DNA of 64,000 nucleotides from Bacteroidetes bacterium 43-16 (GTDB lineage: Bacteria; Bacteroidota; Bacteroidia; Chitinophagales; Chitinophagaceae): assembly GCA_001897525.1 (NCBI GenBank), contig MKTB01000037.1, positions 62,001 through 126,000 of the forward strand, written 5' to 3'. Position 1 is the stretch's first letter. Each line of letters begins with the position of its first letter. A model generated the notes under the pieces. That model ran no database searches, had not been told where the DNA came from, and was given only the letters and a program-made list of their open reading frames with translations. The position numbers and the translations under genes were made by a program. Below, piece by piece: positions 44,101 through 51,651 of this stretch.

Positions 44101-44373
44101 CTGATTATTTGCATCTTTATAATGGTAGGTTCCTCCTGTAACCACGGTAAACGAACCATTTGCGTTTTTAAAGTGTTTCGCATTTTTGGTTCTCTTTTCA
44201 GCGATCTCATCAGAGGGCCTAAAACCGGAAAATGAACCTCCGCTTTCGTAACGCATATCTTTAACCTTAGCGATTTCAGATTGAGCCTTTACAGAAGTGG
44301 AAGAAAACATTAGTGCGATCAAGCTACCCAGGAGGGCCTGTCGCTTAAGTTTGGGAGTAAAAAATGTTTTCAT
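40093..44373 (-). CDS. T9SS-secreted multidomain adhesin-like protein (1426 aa)
   Basis: A very large surface protein. Signal peptide at about residues 1-30 (ending VKAQ). The N-terminal ~330 residues carry a domain (FPVTIDPT) like those before repeat proteins. Ig-like modules (YQWQQSATATGPW) and a GEVED-like domain (about 640-770, with KIWADWNHDG and GETEDYNI) follow, then further Ig-like modules with the SRCGPGSVQLS phrase, a PKD domain near residue 1290 (IWDYGDGTG) and a type A T9SS C-terminal domain (YPNPTYNN, SLKVFNIVGQEVF). It is predicted to be attached to the outer surface; the ligand is unknown. The last ~335 residues are nearly identical to the next gene. Confidence 0.9.
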   Translation of the reverse strand: MKTFFTPKLKRQALLGSLIALMFSSTSVKAQSEIAKVKDMRYESGGSFSGFRPSDEIAEKRTKNAKHFKNANGSFTVVTGGTYHYKDANNQWQDISLSLVPASRDAYAFANEANEFKTYLPQKAGEQPVQMILSNGVAFKWWQQPSMRFSNGSTVMAAQKKAAALQGDHTVNYAHVYEGITEQFELLYNGVENNTIVHSLSQQIQGLPGGTMIELSQFIPMPSGWSVDVAGKKKQTNFSGKDFHISIPGTEGIYFGKIVVFDHTLDKNTALYLIGAPLAKLSEQEKKQKEQHVLMCNYEVRFVQGGLNVIAKIPADWLKAGNRSFPVTIDPTVTITPPSSIGDYYAPTSNWYGYQRHANLYLASEIGVSNVSISAIEYNRVNTNGTDAVSPNKVFFRTTPATTLTAANWNSTTYTGGLTASFDASVNFHGSTSGWKMFTLTTPFIYNSDNLIVMVYDAYGSSGSAKYMNRSSSVSNRQAYMRQDYSDPGDGTGLSVESYLPEIRITYNPTTACTGTPNAGTVALSVPDSVCPNVAFTLAADGLSFGSGMVYQWQQSATATGPWTDIAGAANPNYTIAAGINTATYYRLRSVCNSSAPVYTNVKYITIKSFINCYCIPTYTYGCSNGATINSFATTGAVANVTNNNTGCASGAAGYSNYTSMQITAFQGMTFNVSVGVSQYDGGVKIWADWNHDGVFDPVTELCAASPSTISNGASYTGTVTVPATALLGVTRFRVRVVEGSTTFNPCASEYYGETEDYNILVNTMPSCTTVTLPSNIVATAAPSALCVSGSTNLTINTSIPPATGQTFQWQSSPTGAAWTDIAGATNASLAIATLSTTTHYRLQVKCNSSVVATSAPDTVIVTNPSQPTPMAGSRCGPGSVQLSATPTVPGNSILWYQNATGGAPLFTGTTFNTPNISATTTYYVTEGAGGGTTVASLATTNAGGNGCSGGVMFDIDPNVNLIIDSFKAKANATATNVTVKVYTKTGTFLGNETNSSAWTLHTTAVIPATATGSLFNIPIPTTIAITANTLTGIYIEYDAAYTNMPTPTLYSNPDLDIIVGTGLCSSFGGTNSGRAFNGTVHYRASTSCEAIRLPVVATVNPLPAVNIGADFDTCIAVASTFNLEAGPQPNNATYLWDDGSTASSRAIGQTGVYYVAVTNSFGCIGRDTIHATIRSKPIVELAPEGTASICAGGEKILDAGTGGQNGGSYYWNTGDNTRTITATTAGTYIVYVTSPDGCLTIDTVELIVSGQMPEVDGILVTAQTSSNFVFTADNPLYIVQYIWDYGDGTGRDTTYSPTTQHHYTANGNYWVKLFSNSTCGEIVDSIMVTIIGGVGIDDVNKDAQIKLYPNPTYNNVVFLETAEGVTMSSLKVFNIVGQEVFTQNAFAKNVNKYRIELNKDLAAGVYHIKIQTNKGIVNKKLEILK

Positions 44374-44548
44374 GCCTTTAGTATTAAATTTTAATTATTT
44401 ATTTACAAATCTAACTAAAGTTATTATAAATAGTAAATTTAAATTTATGAAATCGTTCATTAACTCATTGCTATATAATATCTGAATAAGTTAAACAATA
44501 TATTATATTAATATTAGTTTTATCAATCATTAATAATGGCATAAAAAA
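44374..44548. other. Leader of the 1426-aa adhesin gene
   Basis: An AT-rich spacer holding a minus-strand -7 box (see 44406-44413) and a poly-A/T run. No gene is visible. Confidence 0.4.
44406..44413 (-). promoter_or_regulatory. -7 box (TAGATTTG) of the 1426-aa adhesin gene
   Basis: Minus-strand TAGATTTG fits TAnnTTTG. The same octamer precedes the paralogous gene (47460-47467) at a similar distance, 33 and 42 bases before the ATGs, so the promoter was copied with the gene. Confidence 0.5.
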
Positions 44549-44576
44549 AGCTGCCGCCCGGTAAGGGACGGCAGCT
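44549..44576 (-). terminator. Terminator of the 937-aa adhesin gene
   Basis: The stem AGCTGCCG / CGGCAGCT with an inner CCC / GGG pairs around an AT-containing loop; the minus strand continues with seven T residues. It lies 29 bases after the stop. Confidence 0.85.
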
Positions 44577-44604
44577 GCTAAAACTGATTATAAACCAGTA
44601 AATC

Positions 44605-45617
44605 TTATTTCAGGATCTCTAATTTTTTATTCACAATACCTTTATTGGTCTGTATTTTGATGTAATAAACACCTGCTGCCAGGTCTTTATTGAGTTCGAT
44701 CCGGTGTTTATTGGCATTCTTAGCAAATGCATTTTGAGTAAACACTTCCTGTCCTACTATATTAAACACTTTCAGGCTGCTCATGGTTACACCTTCAGCG
44801 GTCTCTAAGAAGACTACATGATTATAGGTCGGGTTAGGATAAACCTTGATCTGCGCATCTTTGTTCACATCATCTATACCTACGCCACCGATAATGGTCA
44901 CCATGATACTGTCTACTACTTCTCCGCAAACGCTGTTGGAGAATAATTTAACCCAGTAGTTACCGTTTGCCGTGTAGTGGTGTTGTGTAGTAGCTGAAGT
45001 GCCGGTATCTCTTGGTGAACCATCGCCATAATCCCAGATATACTGAACGATATGTAAAGGATTATCTGCAGTGAAAATAAAGTTAGACGCAGACTGTGCG
45101 GTAACCAGGATACCATCTACTTCCGGCATCTGTCCGTTCACGATCAACTCTACGGTGTCTACGGTCAGACATCCGTCGGGGCTGGTTACATAAACGATAT
45201 AAGTACCTGCTGTAGTTGCGGTAATGGTTCTGGTATTGTCACCGGTGTTCCAGTAGTAAGATCCGCCATTCAGTCCGCCGGTTCCGGCATCCAGGATTTT
45301 CTCTCCGCCACCGCAAATATTTGCAGTACCGCCCGGAGCCAGTTCTACGATTGGTTTAGTTCTTATAGTTGCGTGAATCGTGTCACGTCCTATACAGCCA
45401 AAGCTGTTGGTAACGGCTACGTAGTAAGTACCGGTCTGACCGATGGCTCTTGAGCTGGCTGTGCTGCCATTATCCCAAAGGTAGGTAGCATTATTAGGCT
45501 GAGGGCCTGCTTCCAGGTTAAAGGTGGCGGCTACAGCGATACAGGTATCGAAATCGGCACCGATATTCACTGCAGGCAGCGGGTTTACTGTGGCTACAAC
45601 CGGTAAACGGGCTGTCT
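44605..45617 (-). repeat. C-terminal module copy B of the adhesin pair
   Basis: Counterpart of 40093-41105. It covers the Ig-like, PKD and T9SS sorting modules. The sharp drop in similarity upstream of about 45617 marks the module boundary. Confidence 0.8.
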
Positions 45618-47418
45618 CACAACCAGAGGATATGGCCAGGCGTATATTGGGCCTGCTGGTCAGTACTGATCCGGAACCGGGAGCACTACATATGTTGGGG
45701 TTATTATCTTCCTGGTAATAGTGAGAAGCATTGAAGCCTAGATTTGTTGTGTATTTCACACTATGACCGCTACTCCAGTTCGGATTATTAAAACAAACCT
45801 CAATCACTACATTGGAAACGCCATCCCAGGAGATCGGGTTCTGCAAGGTATAAGCATTTACAGAGTTTGCTGTAGGTGTAAAAGTAGCTGGTGCTGTATA
45901 AGCAGTAGTTAAGCCGGTTTCCCAGGCCGAGCTTAAAGCGTTAGCACTTGTTTGCTTCATGGAAATGTAGAAGTTAGACAGTGCATGTCCGCCTGCTGCA
46001 ACCACATCAAATGCTACTTCTGTAATGGTTCCTGCCGAAAAACCTAATGCCGTCAGCTCAGATGCCCTGATCAGGTATTGGGTTTTCAGCCCGTCATATA
46101 AGGTGTAGTATGGATTCGGGTTACCACCAACAGTTGATGTTCCTGTACCTACCCAGGCCGGGGGTGTTGCCGGTCCGCCGGCACCTGCCGCTACATAATA
46201 GGTAGTGGTGGCGGTAAGATTGGGTGTATTAAATGTATTGCCTGTAGCTAAGGGTAATCCGCCTGTTGCATTCTGATACCAGCGGATCAGATTGGTAGAG
46301 GTGGTAGGGGTAGCTCCCAGTTGCACCGAACCCGGACCACATCTTGAACCTGCGGTAACTGTTGGTGTACTTGGAACTGTGGTCACTACCTGCGCCACGG
46401 AACTGGTCAATACTACTGTACCGGAACACAATACCTGGCATCTGTAATAGGTAGGTGCCATAATATTGGAAGCGATGTAAGTAAGGCCTGTAGCTCCTGC
46501 AATATTAGTCCAGGGACCTGTTGCAGTAGCAGACTGTTGCCATTGATAGGTAATACCAGAAGCAACCGGTGGCGTAAATCCTAAAGATAACTGTGCTCCT
46601 GCACCCAGGCATACGGTTGTAGGGTTAGCTGTAGCTGTTGCTGTAGCCGGGAACATAGAAGCCGTACATGGGGCCGGAGGCGTGAAGCGATACAGCTGGC
46701 CTGTTGCCGGGCGTGCAGTAATATCTGTGGTAAAGGTAGTAGAGCTGGCTGTTGGCGTGGCTGAACTGTTATTGATTACAAGGTAAGTAGAAGGAGTACC
46801 TACATCTCCGATCCCGATAGTAGCTCCACTGGAACCTCCTGTGTTGCCCGGACCAGCTTCCTGGCGGTAGATATACTCAATCACATTAGTAGTTTCATAC
46901 AACTTGATCTGGAAAGATATAGTAGCTGCATAGGCAGAACTATAGTTCCAGCGCCAGTCTTTACACTGTATAGTGAGCACACGGTTTGGCGCTGTACCAC
47001 TTACTTCATACCTGGCCTGGCCTACCGCCCCGGACAGGTCATCCCAAAGATGAAACAAGGCCGGTTTAATGGCATCCATATCGGATTGTGTATTGGATAA
47101 AGTAGAGGCGGTAACAGAAGTGTTGAATGAAACCCAGCCATTGGAAGAAATCTTAAAGTTCTGGTAGGTCGTGCCGCAAAAATTGAACGTAAACCCGATA
47201 GGCAAACTTGCAGAGACCGCATCATCTGTATGAATGGCAGAGATCAGCGTGCCCCCGGTAATTTCTGTAAAGGTAGTAGACTGAGCGGTAAAGCCATAGC
47301 TACTTGCCGGCAAATACTGGGCCTTAACCTGTGTGGTGGCCCCGAGCAAGAGTAGCACAAAGGCCAAAAAAAGGGCCTTGCTGTCCCTGCTTTTAAAATT
47401 GGTAAACAATGTTTTCAT
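44605..47418 (-). CDS. T9SS-secreted adhesin-like protein (937 aa)
   Basis: A paralogue of the preceding protein. Signal peptide about residues 1-33 (ending VKAQ). The N-terminal ~230 residues form a different beta-sandwich (PIGFTFNFCGTTYQNF, HLWDDLSG, TIQCKDWRWNYSS) often found at the start of T9SS-exported proteins. Then Ig-like modules (SATATGPWTNIAG; SRCGPGSVQLG), another beta-rich region (about 405-600), and a C-terminal part nearly identical to the larger paralogue, with PKD (YIWDYGDGS) and T9SS domain (YPNPTYNH). The shared end plus different front suggests module exchange. Function as surface adhesin or matrix protein is an inference. Confidence 0.9.
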   Translation of the reverse strand: MKTLFTNFKSRDSKALFLAFVLLLLGATTQVKAQYLPASSYGFTAQSTTFTEITGGTLISAIHTDDAVSASLPIGFTFNFCGTTYQNFKISSNGWVSFNTSVTASTLSNTQSDMDAIKPALFHLWDDLSGAVGQARYEVSGTAPNRVLTIQCKDWRWNYSSAYAATISFQIKLYETTNVIEYIYRQEAGPGNTGGSSGATIGIGDVGTPSTYLVINNSSATPTASSTTFTTDITARPATGQLYRFTPPAPCTASMFPATATATANPTTVCLGAGAQLSLGFTPPVASGITYQWQQSATATGPWTNIAGATGLTYIASNIMAPTYYRCQVLCSGTVVLTSSVAQVVTTVPSTPTVTAGSRCGPGSVQLGATPTTSTNLIRWYQNATGGLPLATGNTFNTPNLTATTTYYVAAGAGGPATPPAWVGTGTSTVGGNPNPYYTLYDGLKTQYLIRASELTALGFSAGTITEVAFDVVAAGGHALSNFYISMKQTSANALSSAWETGLTTAYTAPATFTPTANSVNAYTLQNPISWDGVSNVVIEVCFNNPNWSSGHSVKYTTNLGFNASHYYQEDNNPNICSAPGSGSVLTSRPNIRLAISSGCETARLPVVATVNPLPAVNIGADFDTCIAVAATFNLEAGPQPNNATYLWDNGSTASSRAIGQTGTYYVAVTNSFGCIGRDTIHATIRTKPIVELAPGGTANICGGGEKILDAGTGGLNGGSYYWNTGDNTRTITATTAGTYIVYVTSPDGCLTVDTVELIVNGQMPEVDGILVTAQSASNFIFTADNPLHIVQYIWDYGDGSPRDTGTSATTQHHYTANGNYWVKLFSNSVCGEVVDSIMVTIIGGVGIDDVNKDAQIKVYPNPTYNHVVFLETAEGVTMSSLKVFNIVGQEVFTQNAFAKNANKHRIELNKDLAAGVYYIKIQTNKGIVNKKLEILK

Positions 47419-47666
47419 GATTATAGTATTAAATTTCCCTATACAATTATATGTACGTACAAATCTAATTAAGTTTTAAGAAACAATAAAACATTATAGT
47501 AAAAATATCAATATCTGGAATAATAATTTACTCTTGCTCAAATATGCATATAAACAATTGAAAGTCAATATTATTACAAGTTTAAAAAAATATCTTATGA
47601 TAAATTTAATGTATGATAAATTACACCAATTTTTGAACAAAAAGCCATTTAATTGTCACAATAAAA
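47419..47666. other. AT-rich spacer between the 937-aa adhesin and obgE
   Basis: About 250 bases with high A/T content and no open frame of note. It holds the adhesin -7 box (47460-47467) and is closed by the obgE terminator at 47667-47701. I see no small RNA or repeat. Confidence 0.4.
47460..47467 (-). promoter_or_regulatory. -7 box (TAGATTTG) of the 937-aa adhesin gene
   Basis: Minus-strand TAGATTTG, identical to the octamer before the paralogue. A TTG lies 16 bases upstream (plus-strand 47484-47486), shorter than the usual 19. Confidence 0.5.
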
Positions 47667-47701
47667 AAAGACATAGAAGATAAAAAATCTACTATGTCTT
47701 T
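47667..47701 (-). terminator. Intrinsic terminator of obgE
   Basis: A 10-bp outer stem (47667-47676 with 47692-47701) with more pairing inside (AGAT / ATCT) and seven T residues on the minus strand, 18 bases after the stop. Confidence 0.88.
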
Positions 47702-47719
47702 CTATTAAAATTATTTTAT

Positions 47720-48712
47720 TTAGCTGTTAAGCATTCCCCAAAGTTCATCTTTTAGGTCTGTAATTCCCGATTGGGTCACTGCAGAAAAGAATAAATGCGG
47801 ATAATCTGCAGGTAATTCCTCCGATATGGCCTCTTTGAGTTCCTTGTCCAGCATATCTGCTTTACTGATGCCGATCAGCATCTTTTTATGCAACAGCTCC
47901 GGGTTATATTGCTCCAGTTCGCTGTACAGGATATCAAATTCTTTTCTATGGTCTTCACTGTCTGCCGGAATGATAAACAAAAGGACTGCGTTACGCTCGA
48001 TATGCCTCAGGAACCGGTGTCCCAGCCCTTTTCCTTCCGCAGCTCCTTCTATGATCCCCGGAAGATCTGCCATACAAAAGGAAAGATGGTCCCGGTAATG
48101 CACCATACCCAGGTTAGGGGTAAGTGTGGTAAAGGCATAGTTGGCGATTTTAGGCTTTGCCGCGCTGACTACCGATAAAAGGGTTGACTTGCCTGCATTG
48201 GGGAAACCTACAAGGCCTACATCTGCCAGCACTTTAAGTTCCAGGAACTTGTATCCCTCAGAACCCATTTCTCCGGGTTGTGCATATTCCGGGGTCTGGT
48301 TGGTAGCTGATTTAAAATTGGAATTACCCAATCCACCTCTGCCACCCGGCACCCAGATCACTTCCTGGCCATCTTCCAGGATCTCTGCTTCAATTAAGCC
48401 GGTCTCCTGGTCTTTGGCAATTGTACCCAAGGGTACTTCTATTATAATATCTTTACCCTGACGGCCCGTACTGTTGTTACCACTACCTTTCTCCCCGTCT
48501 TCAGCAAGAACATTTTTATGATATCTTAAGTGTAATAAAGTCCAGAGCTGTTTATTTCCTTTTAAAATTATATGTGCACCCCTGCCCCCGTCTCCTCCGT
48601 CCGGACCGGCCTTTGCATTGTATTTAGTACGCATAAAGTGCATACTACCAGCTCCGCCTTTACCTGAACGACAAAAAATCCTGATATAATCTACAAAATT
48701 CGCTTTCTCCAT
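47720..48712 (-). CDS. obgE: GTPase ObgE/CgtA
   Basis: A 330-residue GTPase involved in 50S maturation and stress response. The glycine-rich Obg fold covers residues 1-155 ([23 protein letters not shown]). The GTPase domain follows with G1 GFPNAGKST (about 164-172), G3 DLPGIIEGA (about 210) and G4 SKAD near residue 278. No extended acidic C-terminal tail. I chose the ATG at 48712; the frame extends eight codons to 48736, which lies in the hairpin of the adk terminator. A -7 box (48719-48726) sits only six bases before this ATG. Confidence 0.95.
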   Translation of the reverse strand: MEKANFVDYIRIFCRSGKGGAGSMHFMRTKYNAKAGPDGGDGGRGAHIILKGNKQLWTLLHLRYHKNVLAEDGEKGSGNNSTGRQGKDIIIEVPLGTIAKDQETGLIEAEILEDGQEVIWVPGGRGGLGNSNFKSATNQTPEYAQPGEMGSEGYKFLELKVLADVGLVGFPNAGKSTLLSVVSAAKPKIANYAFTTLTPNLGMVHYRDHLSFCMADLPGIIEGAAEGKGLGHRFLRHIERNAVLLFIIPADSEDHRKEFDILYSELEQYNPELLHKKMLIGISKADMLDKELKEAISEELPADYPHLFFSAVTQSGITDLKDELWGMLNS

Positions 48713-48718
48713 ATTATG

Positions 48719-48726
48719 CAAAAGTA
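48719..48726 (-). promoter_or_regulatory. -7 box (TACTTTTG) 6 bases before obgE, touching the adk terminator
   Basis: Minus-strand TACTTTTG fits TAnnTTTG exactly. It overlaps the last three bases of the adk terminator stem (48724-48749). The predicted message would be leaderless or nearly so. Confidence 0.45.
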
Positions 48727-48749
48727 AAGCCTTCAAACGAAGGCTTTAC
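48724..48749 (-). terminator. Hairpin after adk
   Basis: A perfect 11-bp stem (48724-48734 with 48739-48749) with a 4-base loop and four T residues on the minus strand. It lies 33 bases after the adk stop and overlaps the obgE promoter box. Confidence 0.8.
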
Positions 48750-48782
48750 CTATTTAATTAAAATATTTAAAATCAGACCTTA

Positions 48783-49364
48783 TTACTGAGGCAGGATAAA
48801 GGATTCTATCTTACCTTTTATAGCTCCGAATATCTCTTCTACTTCACCCACACCTTTAATTCTTTCCAGTTTGCCCTGTGCTTCATAGTAGTTGGACACG
48901 GGTTCTGTTTTGGCCCGGTACTCAACTATTCTATTGGCGATCACCTCTTCATTATCATCAGAGCGGCCGGAAACAGCTCCTCTCAACAATAAGCGCTGTT
49001 TCAATTCTTCTTCCGGAACTTCCAGGGAGATCAACATATGAATATTTGTTCCTTTAAGCTGCAGCAAATTGTCCAAAGCCTCTGCCTGAGCAGTTGTCCT
49101 GGGGAAGCCGTCAAAAATAAAGCCCCTGGCTTGCGGATTTTCATCCAGTTTAGAACCAATCATACCAATGACTACAGCGTCCGGCACTAATTGTCCTGCA
49201 TCCATAAACTTTTTTGCTTCAAGGCCCAGCCTGGTCTCGCGGGAGATTTCATCTCTCAAAAGATCTCCGGTAGACAGGTGCTTTAATCCAAAAGTGTTGA
49301 TCAGGTTGCTTGATTGGGTTCCCTTTCCACTACCGGGAGGGCCAAATAAAATAAGGTTGAACAT
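48783..49364 (-). CDS. adk: Adenylate kinase
   Basis: A 193-residue kinase that interconverts AMP, ADP and ATP. The P-loop is GPPGSGKGT (about residues 7-15), the AMP-binding region is LSTGDLLRDEI, the lid/NMP segment includes FIFDGFPRTTAQAEAL, and RLLLRGAVSGRSDD is the shortened LID region without zinc Cys, giving the short form (about 190 residues) usual in this phylum. The ATG at 49364 is preceded by a -7 box with only four bases between, so the start is very close to the predicted transcript start. It precedes obgE. Confidence 0.96.
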   Translation of the reverse strand: MFNLILFGPPGSGKGTQSSNLINTFGLKHLSTGDLLRDEISRETRLGLEAKKFMDAGQLVPDAVVIGMIGSKLDENPQARGFIFDGFPRTTAQAEALDNLLQLKGTNIHMLISLEVPEEELKQRLLLRGAVSGRSDDNEEVIANRIVEYRAKTEPVSNYYEAQGKLERIKGVGEVEEIFGAIKGKIESFILPQ

Positions 49365-49368
49365 CTAA

Positions 49369-49376
49369 CAAATATA
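49369..49376 (-). promoter_or_regulatory. -7 box (TATATTTG) 4 bases before adk
   Basis: Minus-strand TATATTTG fits TAnnTTTG exactly, with only TTAG between it and the ATG at 49364. No TTTG is found at 19-20 bases upstream. Confidence 0.5.
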
Positions 49377-49430
49377 ATATATTAAAAAAAGAATACGCAC
49401 AAAAATACCAAAAAATGTACAGAAAATCGC

Positions 49431-50759
49431 TTAAGGATGGCTTTGGCCTATACCAAAGTAGCGAAATCCTTCTTTACTGAGCATGATATCATCATAAATA
49501 TTCCTACCATCAAAAATTACCGGGTTGGCTACCAGTGCCTTAATCCGCTCCCAGTTGGGCAGCCGGAACTCATTCCATTCTGTAACCAATGCAATGGCAT
49601 CTGCACCCTCTACCGTCTCGTAAACATCTTCGCAAAACCTGAGATCGGGGTTTGCGGCAAACAATTTTTGGGCTTCATGAATGGCTACGGGGTCAAAGGT
49701 CCTTACCCTGGCACCGGCCTTCAGCAGGGATTCGATCAGCATGGTTGAAGGCGCTTCGCGCATATCATCGGTATTGGGCTTAAAGGCCAAACCCCATACG
49801 GCTATCGTCCTGCCGGAAAGATTCCCGTCAAAATAACGCTCTATTTTGGCAAACAGTACTTTTTTCTGATCTTCATTAATGGCCTCTACAGCTTCCAGCA
49901 AGCGCATCGGCATTTGGTTTTCTGCCCCCATCTTCAATAGTGCTTTCACATCTTTAGGGAAGCAGGACCCGCCATAGCCCACACCGGCATAAAGGAATTT
50001 TTTACCGATCCGCGGATCGGCACCTATGCCCTGGCGCACCTGGTTCACGTTAGCGCCCACCAGTTCACAAAGGTTAGCGATGTCGTTCATAAAGGAGATC
50101 CGGGTTGCCAGCATGGCATTGGCCGCATATTTGGTCATTTCGGCCGATGGAATGTCCATGTATAATATCCGGTAGCCGTTCAGCAGGAATGGCCTGTAAA
50201 TAGTATCTACTACTTCTTTTGCCTGATCGGAGTCCAGGCCCACTACAATACGGTCGGGACTCATGAAGTCTTTAATGGCAGCGCCTTCTTTAAGAAATTC
50301 GGGATTGGAGGCCACATCAAAAGGAATATCGACCCCTCTTGCTGCCTGGCTTTCCCTGATGGCGGCACGCACTTTATGGGAGGAACCTACCGGCACCGTG
50401 CTTTTGGTAATGACGGTGACATAATCGTTCATGTATTTCCCGATGTCTTTAGCCACGGAAAGGACATATTTCATATCGGCACTACCGTCCTCGCCCGGGG
50501 GAGTACCCACGCAGATGAAAATGGCATCTGCCCCTGCTATATTGTCGGCCAGCGAAGTGCTGAAGTGCAGGCGGCCTCTCTCGTAATTATTTTTTACTAT
50601 GGTTTCCAGCCCCGGTTCATATATGGGCAATATCCCTTTTTTCAGGTTTTCTGTCTTCTCTATATCAATATCCACACATACGACATCTACACCCACATCT
50701 GCCAGACAAGCCCCGGAAACCAGGCCTACATAGCCTGTGCCTACAACTATAACCTTCAT
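49431..50759 (-). CDS. ugd: UDP-glucose 6-dehydrogenase
   Basis: A 442-residue NAD-dependent enzyme that oxidises UDP-glucose twice to UDP-glucuronate, a precursor of acidic surface polysaccharides. The nucleotide-binding fold opens with GTGYVGLVSGACLADVG; the catalytic Cys is in GYGGSCFPKDV (about residue 260); NTDDMREAPS marks the second Rossmann domain, and the third domain extends to the C-terminus. It stands apart from the glycosyltransferase genes at 55.8-60.7 kb but could feed them. A -7 box lies about 20 bases before the ATG. Confidence 0.95.
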   Translation of the reverse strand: MKVIVVGTGYVGLVSGACLADVGVDVVCVDIDIEKTENLKKGILPIYEPGLETIVKNNYERGRLHFSTSLADNIAGADAIFICVGTPPGEDGSADMKYVLSVAKDIGKYMNDYVTVITKSTVPVGSSHKVRAAIRESQAARGVDIPFDVASNPEFLKEGAAIKDFMSPDRIVVGLDSDQAKEVVDTIYRPFLLNGYRILYMDIPSAEMTKYAANAMLATRISFMNDIANLCELVGANVNQVRQGIGADPRIGKKFLYAGVGYGGSCFPKDVKALLKMGAENQMPMRLLEAVEAINEDQKKVLFAKIERYFDGNLSGRTIAVWGLAFKPNTDDMREAPSTMLIESLLKAGARVRTFDPVAIHEAQKLFAANPDLRFCEDVYETVEGADAIALVTEWNEFRLPNWERIKALVANPVIFDGRNIYDDIMLSKEGFRYFGIGQSHP

Positions 50760-50779
50760 ATTTTTAAATTAAATTCCTG

Positions 50780-50787
50780 CAAATTTA
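50780..50787 (-). promoter_or_regulatory. -7 box (TAAATTTG) for ugd
   Basis: Minus-strand TAAATTTG fits TAnnTTTG exactly, 20 bases before the ATG. No -33 TTTG is seen. Confidence 0.42.
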
Positions 50788-50825
50788 AGGGTTTACTTCC
50801 ACTGAGCGTTTTAAAACCCTGTTAC

Positions 50826-51650
50826 CTATTGTGCCACCACAACAAAAAGCATAATGTAGCAAAAGGCAAATGGCAGTGCTGCCAATAAAGAGTCGAAACG
50901 GTCCAGTGCACCACCATGGCCCGGCATTATGTTACCGGAATCTTTCACGCCTGCCATACGCTTCAGCTTAGATTCCAGCAGGTCTCCTGCGGTGCCTGCA
51001 ATGGCTGCACAAGCCGCCAAAGCCATCCAGTCGATACTGCTCAAGCCCTCTACCTGTGCATAATGGGCCCATACCGCCGCACCGGCTATCGTGAGTATAG
51101 CGCCTCCTGCTGTGCCTTCCCAGGTCTTCTTGGGAGAGATAGGCGAGAAAGGCGTTCTCCCGATAAAGGAGCCTACGATATAAGCCATGGTATCATTCAT
51201 CCAGATCATCAGGATCAAAGCCAGGGGTATGGAAAAGTGAATGCTCCACAGCTTTACCAGGAAGGCCATGGGCAGGGAGATATAAGCCAGTGCCGTAATC
51301 GCGCTGAAGGCTGCTCCCAAGGCTGTTTTTTTATTGAGTACACCGCTGAGCAGGAAGACAAGCGGTATTGCAGTAATGATAGCCACCGAATTGTCCCAGA
51401 TGGTAATTGCGGCAACCACCAGCACACCTGCCAGTTGGGTCATTGATTCCATATACTTTGGAAAATGACTTTCCGGAAAGATCAAAGCGGCTATTTTGAA
51501 GAACTCCCTGATGCATAAAAACTGGACCAGGTAGGCCAGTATCCAGATGCTCCAGGGAAAATTATATAAGCTTCCTAAAAGACCTGCCATCATGATGGCG
51601 GAAAAAATGATCGCTGAACCTAACCTTGTAAAAAAAACGCTCCAATTCAT
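50826..51650 (-). CDS. cdsA: Phosphatidate cytidylyltransferase
   Basis: A 274-residue inner-membrane enzyme that activates phosphatidic acid with CTP to CDP-diacylglycerol, the branch point of phospholipid synthesis. About eight hydrophobic segments precede the C-terminal signature ESKLKRMAGVKDSGNIMPGHGGALDRFDS, which is the conserved S-x-x-K-R ... P-G-H-G-G-x-x-D-R-x-D-S motif. Length is normal. It follows the CPBP protease gene by one base on the same strand and probably shares its message. Confidence 0.94.
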   Translation of the reverse strand: MNWSVFFTRLGSAIIFSAIMMAGLLGSLYNFPWSIWILAYLVQFLCIREFFKIAALIFPESHFPKYMESMTQLAGVLVVAAITIWDNSVAIITAIPLVFLLSGVLNKKTALGAAFSAITALAYISLPMAFLVKLWSIHFSIPLALILMIWMNDTMAYIVGSFIGRTPFSPISPKKTWEGTAGGAILTIAGAAVWAHYAQVEGLSSIDWMALAACAAIAGTAGDLLESKLKRMAGVKDSGNIMPGHGGALDRFDSLLAALPFAFCYIMLFVVVAQ

Positions 51651-51651
51651 T

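Noticed and set aside
40093-47418. Possible CRISPR or tandem-repeat array in the adhesin region
   Set aside because: The repetition is two protein-coding copies with shared modules, not short repeats with spacers.
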